From an uncultured Oscillibacter sp. (GTDB taxonomy: Bacteria > Bacillota > Clostridia > Oscillospirales > Oscillospiraceae): DNA of 7,682 nucleotides. Below the pieces are notes generated by a model. That model was not told the DNA's origin and searched no databases. It saw only the letters and a list, made by a program, of their open reading frames with translations. Position 1 is the first letter of the stretch. Each line of letters starts with the position of its first letter. Made by a program: the position numbers and the translations under genes. The stretch is taken from NCBI GenBank assembly GCA_900544105.1, contig UQUC01000082.1:1-7682 (forward strand), read 5' to 3'. Shown one piece after another: positions 1 to 6,018 of this stretch.

Positions 1-119
1 ATCTCAGACAGGGAGAGGTCCTCATTATAATAGAGATCAAAGAACTCCTTCTGACGGTCGGTCAGGAGTTCGCCGTAGAAATCAAAGAGCATCGTCATCC
101 GATAAGTCTGATTTTTCAT
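1..119 (-). CDS. ylxM: YlxM-family putative DNA-binding protein, N-terminal part (cut by window edge)
   Basis: The minus strand opens with ATG at 119-117 and reads 39 codons to the left edge without a stop. The start of the product is MKNQTYRMTMLFDFYGELL, followed by a segment containing DRQKEFFDLYYNEDLSLSEI. This matches the conserved opening of the YlxM/UPF0122 family (short helix-turn-helix proteins related to sigma-70 region 4): an LFDFY motif, then a KxxxxxLYY.DDLSLxEI-type segment leading into the HTH. Family members are about 110-120 residues and usually sit directly upstream of ffh, whose product is the signal recognition particle protein; ffh would lie off the left edge here. The start is supported by an AAAGGAG ribosome-binding site (126-132) six bases upstream. 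Its exact role is not settled in the family; a regulatory or SRP-linked role is usually suggested. Family assignment is fairly sure despite only one third of the protein being visible. Confidence 0.85.
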   Translation of the reverse strand, partial: MKNQTYRMTMLFDFYGELLTDRQKEFFDLYYNEDLSLSE

Positions 120-134
120 GTTGAACTCCTTTCC

Positions 135-156
135 TGTAAAGCTGTGACGCTTTACA
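135..156 (-). promoter_or_regulatory. Leader hairpin or operator-like dyad upstream of ylxM
   Basis: TGTAAAGC (135-142) and GCTTTACA (149-156) form a perfect 8-bp inverted repeat around a 6-base loop. It lies between the predicted ylxM transcription start and its ribosome-binding site, so it could act as an RNA hairpin or as a DNA operator. A further TTTACAGG (168-175) is a perfect inverted copy of CCTGTAAA (133-140) and covers the -10 element. Confidence 0.4.
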
Positions 157-165
157 ACAGGAATC

Positions 166-194
166 AGTTTACAGGATTTTTGCCGGAAAGTCAA
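166..194 (-). promoter_or_regulatory. Promoter for ylxM (minus strand)
   Basis: Read on the minus strand, TTGACT (194-189) and TAAACT (171-166) are separated by exactly 17 bp, a good sigma-A-type arrangement. Transcription would begin near 159, giving a leader of about 40 nt before the ylxM start. The -10 element lies inside one of the TGTAAA/TTTACA repeats described separately. Confidence 0.6.
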
Positions 195-239
195 GGGGAA
201 AATGGAGAAAACTCCGGAAAAATTCAAGGAAATTTATAG

Positions 240-268
240 TTGCGCCGGAAAGATCAGGCGGATATACT
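240..268 (+). promoter_or_regulatory. Promoter for the M19 dipeptidase gene
   Basis: TTGCGC (240-245) and TATACT (263-268) are separated by 17 bp. The -10 is a near-consensus match and the -35 is weak (TTG only), which may mean it needs an activator or is modest in strength. Transcription would start near 275, leaving a leader of about 20 nt that contains the ribosome-binding site at 282-288. It diverges from the ylxM promoter. Confidence 0.5.
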
Positions 269-295
269 GTATAAGGAAGAAAGGGGAGACACCAG

Positions 296-1255
296 ATGAT
301 GATTTTCGACGGACATGCGGACCTTTTATATGATGTGACCAAGTGGCGGCAGGCTGGAGAGGACCGTGTCTTTGAACGGCGTCACCTGCCGAGATTACAG
401 GCGGGGCAGATCGGCGGCCTGGGACTTTCCATCTGGACAACGGTGGAACAGGACTCTATCTGGGCCGCCCATTCGGACTGGGATGGCTGGCAGCGGACGG
501 AGGAAATGATGGCCCGCGCCCAGGAGGAGTTGGCGGAATGCCCTTGGCTGGCAATGGTACGGACGGCGGCGGAGGCCCGGAAAGCGCAAGCGGAGGGAAA
601 GCTGTTCGCCTTTTTGAGCGTGGAGGGCATGGAGCCGGTGGGTGACCGGCTGGAGCGGCTGGAACAGTATGCACAGTGGGGCGTCCGAATGGGGATGCTG
701 ACATGGAACGAGGAAAACCTGCTGGCCTGCGGCGCCGGCGGCGACCCGGACAAGGGCCTGACGGAGCTGGGGCGGGAGGCGGTCCGCCGGATGCAGCGGC
801 TGAACATCCTGCCGGATGTATCCCACACCAGTGACCGCAGCTTTTGGGATATCATGGATCTGGCGGAGGGGCCGGTGATCGCCTCCCACTCCAACTGCCG
901 GGCCTTGTGCGATGTTCGCCGAAATCTGACGGATGAGCAGCTTCGCGCCATCCGGGATACCGGCGGTGTGGTGGGGGTCAATGTGTCCCACGACTTTGTA
1001 CATAAGGAGCCCCGGCAGCAGACGGCGGCTATGCTGGCCCGTCATGCCGCCCACATGGCGGAGGTCATGGGACCGGAACACGTTGCCTGCGGCTTTGACT
1101 TCTGCGAGTATTTCGGCCCCGGTTATGAGGGGTGCGAGGGCATGGAGGACTGCGGTCAGGCTCAGAATTTCTTTTTTGAGCTGGAACGGATCGGCTTTTC
1201 GGAGGCGGAGCGGCAGGCCATCGCATCGGAAAATCTCCTGCGGGTGCTGGAATAA
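296..1255 (+). CDS. M19 family (membrane/renal dipeptidase-type) zinc dipeptidase
   Basis: The product is 319 residues, close to the usual size for bacterial M19 peptidases, which hydrolyse dipeptides with a two-zinc centre. The metal ligands of the family are all recognisable: HxD near the N-terminus (H7, D9 in FDGHADLLYD), the bridging Glu E110 in SVEGMEP, H177 in DVSHTS, H198 in ASHSN and the catalytic-site Asp D268 in CGFDF. The LTWNEEN segment (135-141) is also typical. No signal peptide or membrane segment is visible, so it is probably cytoplasmic, unlike the GPI-anchored mammalian enzyme. Two ATG codons are adjacent at 296 and 299; AGGGGAG at 282-288 gives spacers of 7 and 10 bases, so 296 is favoured slightly. 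It is a single-gene transcript with its own promoter and a strong terminator. The substrate (L,L-, L,D-dipeptides or a peptidoglycan product) cannot be told from sequence. Confidence 0.93.
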   Translation: MMIFDGHADLLYDVTKWRQAGEDRVFERRHLPRLQAGQIGGLGLSIWTTVEQDSIWAAHSDWDGWQRTEEMMARAQEELAECPWLAMVRTAAEARKAQAEGKLFAFLSVEGMEPVGDRLERLEQYAQWGVRMGMLTWNEENLLACGAGGDPDKGLTELGREAVRRMQRLNILPDVSHTSDRSFWDIMDLAEGPVIASHSNCRALCDVRRNLTDEQLRAIRDTGGVVGVNVSHDFVHKEPRQQTAAMLARHAAHMAEVMGPEHVACGFDFCEYFGPGYEGCEGMEDCGQAQNFFFELERIGFSEAERQAIASENLLRVLE

Positions 1256-1271
1256 AAAAGAATCGTTTTAT

Positions 1272-1312
1272 GCGGAAAAACTGGCGGGAGACCGCCGGTT
1301 TTTCCGCTTTTT
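1272..1312 (+). terminator. Strong intrinsic terminator after the dipeptidase gene
   Basis: GCGGAAAAACTGGCGG (1272-1287) pairs with CCGCCGGTTTTTCCGC (1292-1307) over 16 positions, with one T-G wobble and a GAGA tetraloop (1288-1291). A run of five T follows (1308-1312). It lies 16 bases past the dipeptidase stop codon and isolates that gene from the next operon. Confidence 0.92.
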
Positions 1313-1355
1313 GCGCACAGTGGCAAAAATGATGGAGAGGCCCACAGAAAAAGGT

Positions 1356-1384
1356 TTGAATTATTCATATATTTGACATATAAT
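1356..1384 (+). promoter_or_regulatory. Promoter for the ymfF-ymfH-lgt-folD operon
   Basis: TTGAAT (1356-1361), 17 bp, then a perfect TATAAT (1379-1384). The predicted start is near 1391, giving a 50-nt leader to the TTG start codon of ymfF with AAGGAG at 1427-1432. The surrounding AT-rich stretch differs sharply from the GC-rich genes. A TTGACA at 1373-1378 abuts the -10 and cannot be its -35. Confidence 0.75.
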
Positions 1385-1440
1385 AAACTCTGTATTGACA
1401 TTGAACGGGCTGCCTGCGCGGTCCATAAGGAGTTGATAAT

Positions 1441-2709
1441 TTGGAAGCGACACGCATCCGGCTGGCGGAGGGCGTCCACCTGACCTATCTGCCGGCGAGA
1501 AAATTCAAAACCAGTCTGCTTTCCGCACAGTTCGTCACGCCCCTGCGACGGGAGACGGCGGGAGCCAACGCATTGCTGGCAGCGGTGCTGCGGCGGGGTA
1601 CGGTGAGCTGTCCCAATATGGGAGCGCTCTCCGCAAAGATGGACAACCTCTACGATGCCTCCATCGACTACACGGTGCGGAAAAAAGGTGAAAACCAGTG
1701 CGTGGGCTTTGTGGCCAGTTTTATTGACGATCGGTACGCTCCCGGCGGCGAACGGCTGCTGGAACCGGCGGCGGCGCTGCTGGGCGAGCTGATCTGTGAC
1801 CCCGTCACCTACCACGGCCGGTTTGTGCCGGAGTATTTTGAAAGCGAAAAGACCAATCTGCTGGAGGCCATCCGGTCTCTCATCAACGATAAGCGGGATT
1901 GGGCGGACAGCCGTCTGCTGCGGGCGTTGTGCGACGGAGAGGCCTACGCCGTGCCCCGTCTGGGCGACGAGGAGACGGTGGACAAGCTGCAAGCACTGAA
2001 GGTCTATACCCAGTACCGGGATCTGATCTCCACGGCGCCGCTGGAGATCATATACAGCGGCAGCGCCGATCTGGAACGGGTGAAGCAGGCGTTGGCGGCG
2101 GCCTTTGCCACCCTGCCCCGTGAGGAGGTCCGGGTGATCTCCACGGCGGCACCCCATGTCTGCCGGGAATCCGTGCAGTATGTGGAGGATGTGCTGGATG
2201 TGACCCAGGGCAAGCTGGGCATGGGCTTTTCCTGCGGCAGTGACGATATGCCCGCTCTACTGATGGGTAATACCCTTTTTGGTGGGTCCAGCAACTCCAA
2301 GCTGTTTTTGAATGTCCGGGAGAAGCTGTCCCTCTGCTATTACGCGTCCTCCCTCTATCATCGGCAGAAGGGGCTCATCACCGTGTCCTCTGGCATTGAG
2401 TTCCAAAACTATCAGCGGGCTTACGATGAGATCATGGCGCAGCTGGAGGCCGTTCAGAAGGGTGAGTTGGAGGACTGGGAGCTGGAAGGCGCCCGCTCCA
2501 CGCTGCTGAACAGCTATGCAACCGTTGGCGATTCTCAGGGCAAGCTGGAAAACTTTTATCTGGGACAGGCTGCCACAGGGCAGCATGAGACCCCGGCGGA
2601 TCTGGCCCGCGCCATTCAGGACATGACGGCGGAACGAATCTGCCGGGCCATGAGCACCGTGAAGCTGGATACGGTGTATTTCCTGAAGGGGAAGGAGGCG
2701 GAAGCGTGA
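1441..2709 (+). CDS. ymfF: M16 family non-catalytic subunit, YmfF-like (EF-P 5-aminopentanol modification-associated)
   Basis: A 422-residue M16B-fold protein (insulinase/MPP superfamily). At the place where active members carry HxxEH, this one reads ALLAAV (about residues 44-49), so zinc binding and catalysis are lost. It does keep, in the C-terminal domain, the Arg-x6-Tyr pattern (R293 and Y300 in LNVREKLSLCYY) that in active M16 enzymes holds the substrate backbone. In Bacillus subtilis the homologous ymfF and ymfH genes are associated with 5-aminopentanolylation of elongation factor P; I know this from the family, and the sequence cannot show it. The start is a TTG eight bases after AAGGAG (1427-1432); no in-frame ATG nearby has a better site. 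It is the first gene of the operon, overlapping ymfH by four bases, so the two are likely made in matched amounts and form a heterodimer. An alternative label is simply insulinase family protein. Confidence 0.88.
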   Translation: MEATRIRLAEGVHLTYLPARKFKTSLLSAQFVTPLRRETAGANALLAAVLRRGTVSCPNMGALSAKMDNLYDASIDYTVRKKGENQCVGFVASFIDDRYAPGGERLLEPAAALLGELICDPVTYHGRFVPEYFESEKTNLLEAIRSLINDKRDWADSRLLRALCDGEAYAVPRLGDEETVDKLQALKVYTQYRDLISTAPLEIIYSGSADLERVKQALAAAFATLPREEVRVISTAAPHVCRESVQYVEDVLDVTQGKLGMGFSCGSDDMPALLMGNTLFGGSSNSKLFLNVREKLSLCYYASSLYHRQKGLITVSSGIEFQNYQRAYDEIMAQLEAVQKGELEDWELEGARSTLLNSYATVGDSQGKLENFYLGQAATGQHETPADLARAIQDMTAERICRAMSTVKLDTVYFLKGKEAEA

Positions 2710-3974
2710 AAGAGACTTTTTATGAGCGGATCGGCGAGGCAGTCTGCCGGGAACGGCTGACCAACGGACTGGAGGTCTGCGTGGTGCCTAAGCCCGGCTA
2801 CGCCAAAAAGTACGCCTTTTTCTCCACCCGCTACGGCGGTATGGACACCCGATTTTGCCTGGACGGACAATGGTTGAACACCCCGGCGGGCATCGCCCAT
2901 TATCTTGAACACAAGATGTTCGACACCCGGGAGGGCAACGCCCTGCAGGAGCTGGCGAAAAATGGCGCGGAACCAAACGCCTTCACCTCCAACGCCATGA
3001 CAGCCTACTATTTCGATTCCACGGAGCATTTTGAGGAAAACCTGCGGATCCTGCTGTCCTTTGTGTCCATCCCCTATTTCACCGATGAGAGTGTTGCCAA
3101 GGAGCAGGGCATCATCGGTCAGGAGATCCGCATGATTGAGGATAACCCTGACTGGCAGATCTACACCCGGATGCTGCGGGCCATGTATCATCGCCATGCG
3201 GCCCGCACCAGCATTGCAGGTACGGTAGAGAGCATTGCCGAAATCACCGCGGACACGCTGTACGACTGCCACAAGGCGTTTTATACCCCGGCCAACATGA
3301 TTTTGACGGTGGTGGGCGATGTGGACCCGGTCCATGTGATCGATCTGGCCAACCGGGTGTTGCCCAAGCTCAGCGGTCCTATCATTGAGCGGGATTACGG
3401 CACGGAGCCGGAGACCGTGGCGGAGAAGGAGACTGTTCTGGAAATGGAGGTCTCCGCACCGCAGTTCCTGGCGGGCTTCAAGTGCGCTCCGGCGGCGGAG
3501 GGCGACGATTATATGCGCGCCGCCATCCTGGGCGACATGGCCAGCGATATTCTGATGGGGGAGTCCAGCGCGCTGTATCAGCGGCTTTATGAGCAGGGCC
3601 TCATCAACCCCAGCTTCGGCGGGGCCTTTGAGATGATGCCCGGCGTGGCCTATCTCTACGCCGGCGGTGACAGCAAGGATGCCAATGCCGTCACCGATGC
3701 CATCTTGCGGGAAGCTGCCCGCATCGCGGCGGAGGGCGTGGACGAGGATTACTTCCGGCGGATCCGCAAGGCGTCCTTTGGCGCCAACCTCCGGGGACTG
3801 AACTCCTTTGAGAACATCGCTGTGACCTTGACGGAGGGCTATTTCCACGGTTATGATCCTCTCCGCTTCCCGGAGGTATTTGAATCCATCACGCCGGAGG
3901 ACATTACGGCGTTCCTGAAGGCCAATGTCACGGCGGAACGGATGGTCCTCAGTCGGATCGTGCCGAAACAATAA
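2706..3974 (+). CDS. ymfH: M16 family zinc metallopeptidase subunit, YmfH-like (EF-P 5-aminopentanol modification-associated)
   Basis: Also 422 residues, this is the catalytic partner of YmfF. The inverted zinc motif HxxEH is intact (H65, E68, H69 in AHYLEHKMFD), and E140 in KEQGIIGQE is the likely third zinc ligand, placed as in the ERxxxxxE segment of M16 peptidases. The C-terminal domain segment LYQRLYEQGLINP lines up with the Arg-x6-Tyr site of other members, but the Tyr position is Ile, so substrate binding probably relies on YmfF. There is no signal peptide; it should act in the cytoplasm. The start is GTG at 2706, inside a GTGA overlap with the ymfF stop, with AAGGAGG (2692-2698) seven bases upstream: a strong site within the ymfF coding end. 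The physiological substrate is unknown; the link to EF-P modification comes from Bacillus genetics and is not shown here. Confidence 0.92.
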   Translation: MKETFYERIGEAVCRERLTNGLEVCVVPKPGYAKKYAFFSTRYGGMDTRFCLDGQWLNTPAGIAHYLEHKMFDTREGNALQELAKNGAEPNAFTSNAMTAYYFDSTEHFEENLRILLSFVSIPYFTDESVAKEQGIIGQEIRMIEDNPDWQIYTRMLRAMYHRHAARTSIAGTVESIAEITADTLYDCHKAFYTPANMILTVVGDVDPVHVIDLANRVLPKLSGPIIERDYGTEPETVAEKETVLEMEVSAPQFLAGFKCAPAAEGDDYMRAAILGDMASDILMGESSALYQRLYEQGLINPSFGGAFEMMPGVAYLYAGGDSKDANAVTDAILREAARIAAEGVDEDYFRRIRKASFGANLRGLNSFENIAVTLTEGYFHGYDPLRFPEVFESITPEDITAFLKANVTAERMVLSRIVPKQ

Positions 3975-3983
3975 GTCTTTGGG

Positions 3984-4012
3984 AAGAGACGAAAAGGCCC
4001 GTTGGGTCTCTT
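3984..4012 (+). other. Intercistronic inverted repeat between ymfH and lgt
   Basis: AAGAGAC (3984-3990) and GTCTCTT (4006-4012) are perfect 7-bp arms around a 15-base loop. No T run follows, so it is not an intrinsic terminator. A second dyad, CGGCGG (4027-4032) with CCGCCG (4046-4051), ends one base before the lgt ribosome-binding site. Together they could set mRNA stability or lgt translation; this is inference. Confidence 0.35.
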
Positions 4013-4067
4013 GCAGAAAACATATGCGGCGGGGGAAACTCTTTGCCGCCGAAAGGAAGAACCTGTT

Positions 4068-5147
4068 GTGAGCGCACTGAAAAACATGCCCATCAGCTTC
4101 CCCGGCCTGTTCGGGGATTGGGAATTGAACATTGACCCGGTGGCCATCCACATCGGCCACGGGATCTACTGGTACGGGATCATTCTGGCATTTGCCATGC
4201 TGGCGGGGCTGTATCTCTGCATGAAGCAGGCCAAGCACTATGGCCTGACTGAGGACAACATTATGGACATGGTGCTCTGGGCGGTGCCCTGCTGCATCAT
4301 CGGCGCCCGGTTCTATTATGTTCTGTTCTATCTGGACCTTTACCGGAATACGGACGGCAGCCTGGATTGGGGCGCCATGTTCCGGATCTGGGACGGCGGA
4401 CTGGCTATTTACGGCGCGGTGATCGCAGGCGTATTGGTGGCATTGGCCTACACAAAGCGCCATAAGCTTCCGTTTTTTGCCATGGGCGATGTAGCGGTGA
4501 TGGGGCTGCTGCTGGGCCAGATCATCGGCCGGTGGGCCAATTTCATCAATCGGGAGGCTTTCGGCGGGGAGACTACCCTGCCCTGGCGAATGAAGCTGTG
4601 GGTCAGCCAGTATACCAGCATCGAGGTCCATCCCACCTTTTTCTATGAGAGCTTATGGAATCTGATCGGCCTGTTGCTGATCCTGTTCATCGTGTCCAAG
4701 GGCCGTCGGTTCGACGGGGAGAACACCTGGTTCTATTTCCTGTGGTATGGCCTGGGCCGCAGCTGGATCGAGGGCCTGCGGACCGACAGCCTGTACCTCT
4801 TCAACTGGGAGCTGTTTGGACAGAGGATTCGGGTGTCTCAGGCGCTGAGTATTGTGATGGTGGCGGTGGCAGCCTTTATGCTGTTCTATAACATCCGCAT
4901 CAAGAAGCGGTCGCCAGAGAGTCTGTGGGTCCATCAGGTGGCGGCGGAAAAGGCGCGTCTGGCCGCTGCGGAAGCGGAGGACGTCGTGCTGGCAGAGACC
5001 CTTATGAACGAAGCACCTACGGAGGGAGAAGCGGCGGACCCGTTGGAGACGGAGGCTGTGGAGACCCCTGACGCCGAGACCGTTCCGGATACGGAAACGC
5101 AGGCGGAAGAACCAAAAAAGGGAGAGACACATGGCAACGAGAATTGA
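4068..5147 (+). CDS. lgt: Prolipoprotein diacylglyceryl transferase with acidic C-terminal extension
   Basis: Lgt moves diacylglycerol from phosphatidylglycerol to the lipobox cysteine of prolipoproteins at the cytoplasmic membrane, the first step of lipoprotein maturation. With the GTG at 4068 the product is 359 residues; most Lgt proteins are about 260-300. The family signature GRWANFINREAFG is at 154-166, giving R155, N158 and E163, equivalent to E. coli R143, N146 and E151. HPTFFYES begins at H188, and R231/E235 in GRSWIEGLRTDS match R239/E243. The position of E. coli H103 is Tyr (Y115 in GGLAIYGAV). Several hydrophobic helices cover residues about 20-275. From about residue 280 to the end the chain becomes charged and very Glu/Thr/Ala-rich, an unusual tail. 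The GTG at 4068 is chosen because AAGGAA (4053-4058) lies nine bases upstream and the family's N-terminal pattern begins just after it; TTG 4002 and ATG 4086 are alternatives. It overlaps folD by 17 bases. Confidence 0.93.
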   Translation: MSALKNMPISFPGLFGDWELNIDPVAIHIGHGIYWYGIILAFAMLAGLYLCMKQAKHYGLTEDNIMDMVLWAVPCCIIGARFYYVLFYLDLYRNTDGSLDWGAMFRIWDGGLAIYGAVIAGVLVALAYTKRHKLPFFAMGDVAVMGLLLGQIIGRWANFINREAFGGETTLPWRMKLWVSQYTSIEVHPTFFYESLWNLIGLLLILFIVSKGRRFDGENTWFYFLWYGLGRSWIEGLRTDSLYLFNWELFGQRIRVSQALSIVMVAVAAFMLFYNIRIKKRSPESLWVHQVAAEKARLAAAEAEDVVLAETLMNEAPTEGEAADPLETEAVETPDAETVPDTETQAEEPKKGETHGNEN

Positions 5148-5970
5148 CGGAAAGACCCTTGCGGCCAAGGTAAAGGCCCAGGTAGCGGAGAAAGCGGCCA
5201 AGCTGCCCCGCCAGCCGGGGCTGGCGGTAGTGCTGGTGGGGGAGGACCCCGCCTCGCAGGTCTATGTCCGGGGTAAGGAAGCGGACTGCGGGGAGTGCGG
5301 CATCCACAGCTTTCCCTACCGGCTTCCGGCGGAGACCACCCAACGGGAGCTGCTGGACCTCATTGAAAAACTGAATCGTGACCCGGCGGTGGACGGTATT
5401 CTGGTGCAGCTCCCTCTGCCCAAGCCCTTGGAGGAGGCGGCGGTGATCGCTGCTATCGCCCCGGAAAAGGATGTGGACTGCTTCCATCCCTACAACGTGG
5501 GGCGGCTGAACATCGGCGATCCGGTGTTCCAGCCCTGTACTCCGGCGGGAGTCATGGAAATGCTGCGGGAATATGGCATTTCCCCGGCGGGAAAGCGGTG
5601 TGTGGTGCTGGGCCGCAGCAACATTGTGGGCAAACCTATGGCGGCGCTGCTGACTCAGGCGGACGGCACCGTGACGCTGTGCCATTCCAAAACGCCGGAC
5701 TTGGCGGACATCACCCGGCAGGCGGATATTTTGGTATCCGCCGTTGGAAAAGTGAATTGCGTTACTGCCGATATGGTGAAGGATGGCGCAGTGGTCATTG
5801 ACGTGGCCATGAATCGGAACGAGGCCGGAAAGCTCTGCGGGGATGTGGATTTTGCCGCCGTGGAGCCGAAGGCGTCCTACATTACCCCGGTTCCCGGCGG
5901 CGTTGGCCCCATGACCCGGGCTATGCTCATGCGGAACATTCTGGCCGCTGCGGAGACCCGCTTAAAATAA
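5131..5970 (+). CDS. folD: Bifunctional methylenetetrahydrofolate dehydrogenase / methenyltetrahydrofolate cyclohydrolase
   Basis: FolD interconverts 5,10-methylene-, 5,10-methenyl- and 10-formyl-tetrahydrofolate in the cytoplasm, supplying one-carbon units for purines and formyl-methionine. The 279-residue length is typical. Motifs in order: Y45 and the catalytic lysine K49 in QVYVRGKEA; DGILVQLPLP at 88-97; the cofactor-loop region KDVDCFHPYNVGRL (113-126), where Cys117 replaces the usual Gly; the Rossmann segment GRSNIVGKPMAALL (161-174); and the C-terminal signature PGGVGPMT (255-262). ATG 5131 sits six bases after GGGAG (5120-5124). Both lie inside the end of lgt, so translation is probably coupled. 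It is the last gene of the operon, followed at once by a terminator. Confidence is high because both family signatures are intact. Confidence 0.97.
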   Translation: MATRIDGKTLAAKVKAQVAEKAAKLPRQPGLAVVLVGEDPASQVYVRGKEADCGECGIHSFPYRLPAETTQRELLDLIEKLNRDPAVDGILVQLPLPKPLEEAAVIAAIAPEKDVDCFHPYNVGRLNIGDPVFQPCTPAGVMEMLREYGISPAGKRCVVLGRSNIVGKPMAALLTQADGTVTLCHSKTPDLADITRQADILVSAVGKVNCVTADMVKDGAVVIDVAMNRNEAGKLCGDVDFAAVEPKASYITPVPGGVGPMTRAMLMRNILAAAETRLK

Positions 5971-5982
5971 CGATATTTCGAC

Positions 5983-6018
5983 AAAAAAACTTCTCCAGTC
6001 AAACTGGAGAAGTTTTTT
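5983..6018. terminator. Bidirectional intrinsic terminator between folD and the convergent dus gene
   Basis: ACTTCTCCAGT (5989-5999) pairs perfectly with ACTGGAGAAGT (6003-6013) around a 3-base loop. The stem is flanked by A7 (5983-5989) on the left and T6 (6013-6018) on the right, so it has a U tract in both directions. It ends the ymfF-folD operon 12 bases after the folD stop and can also end the minus-strand transcript coming from dus. Confidence 0.92.

Noticed and set aside
183..258. The CCGGAAA series considered as a CRISPR-like array
   Set aside because: Repeats are only about 7-14 bases, there are three of them, and no cas genes are present; regulator sites fit better.
395..1081. Minus-strand open frames of 199-228 codons inside the dipeptidase gene
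   Set aside because: They mirror the M19 coding frame; low-complexity Pro/Arg/Ser translation with no family signal.
1162..2157. A 331-codon minus-strand open frame across the dipeptidase end, terminator and ymfF
   Set aside because: It reads through a strong terminator and the operon promoter and is antisense to ymfF; no motif or plausible start signal.
2616..4631. A 671-codon open frame on the minus strand opposite ymfH and lgt
   Set aside because: It lies fully antisense to two genes with clear family motifs, its translation is His/Gln/Arg-rich without recognisable domains, and GC-rich codon usage readily leaves such frames open.
5017..5685. A 222-codon minus-strand open frame opposite lgt and folD
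   Set aside because: Antisense to the conserved FolD core; Pro/Arg/His-rich translation without domains.
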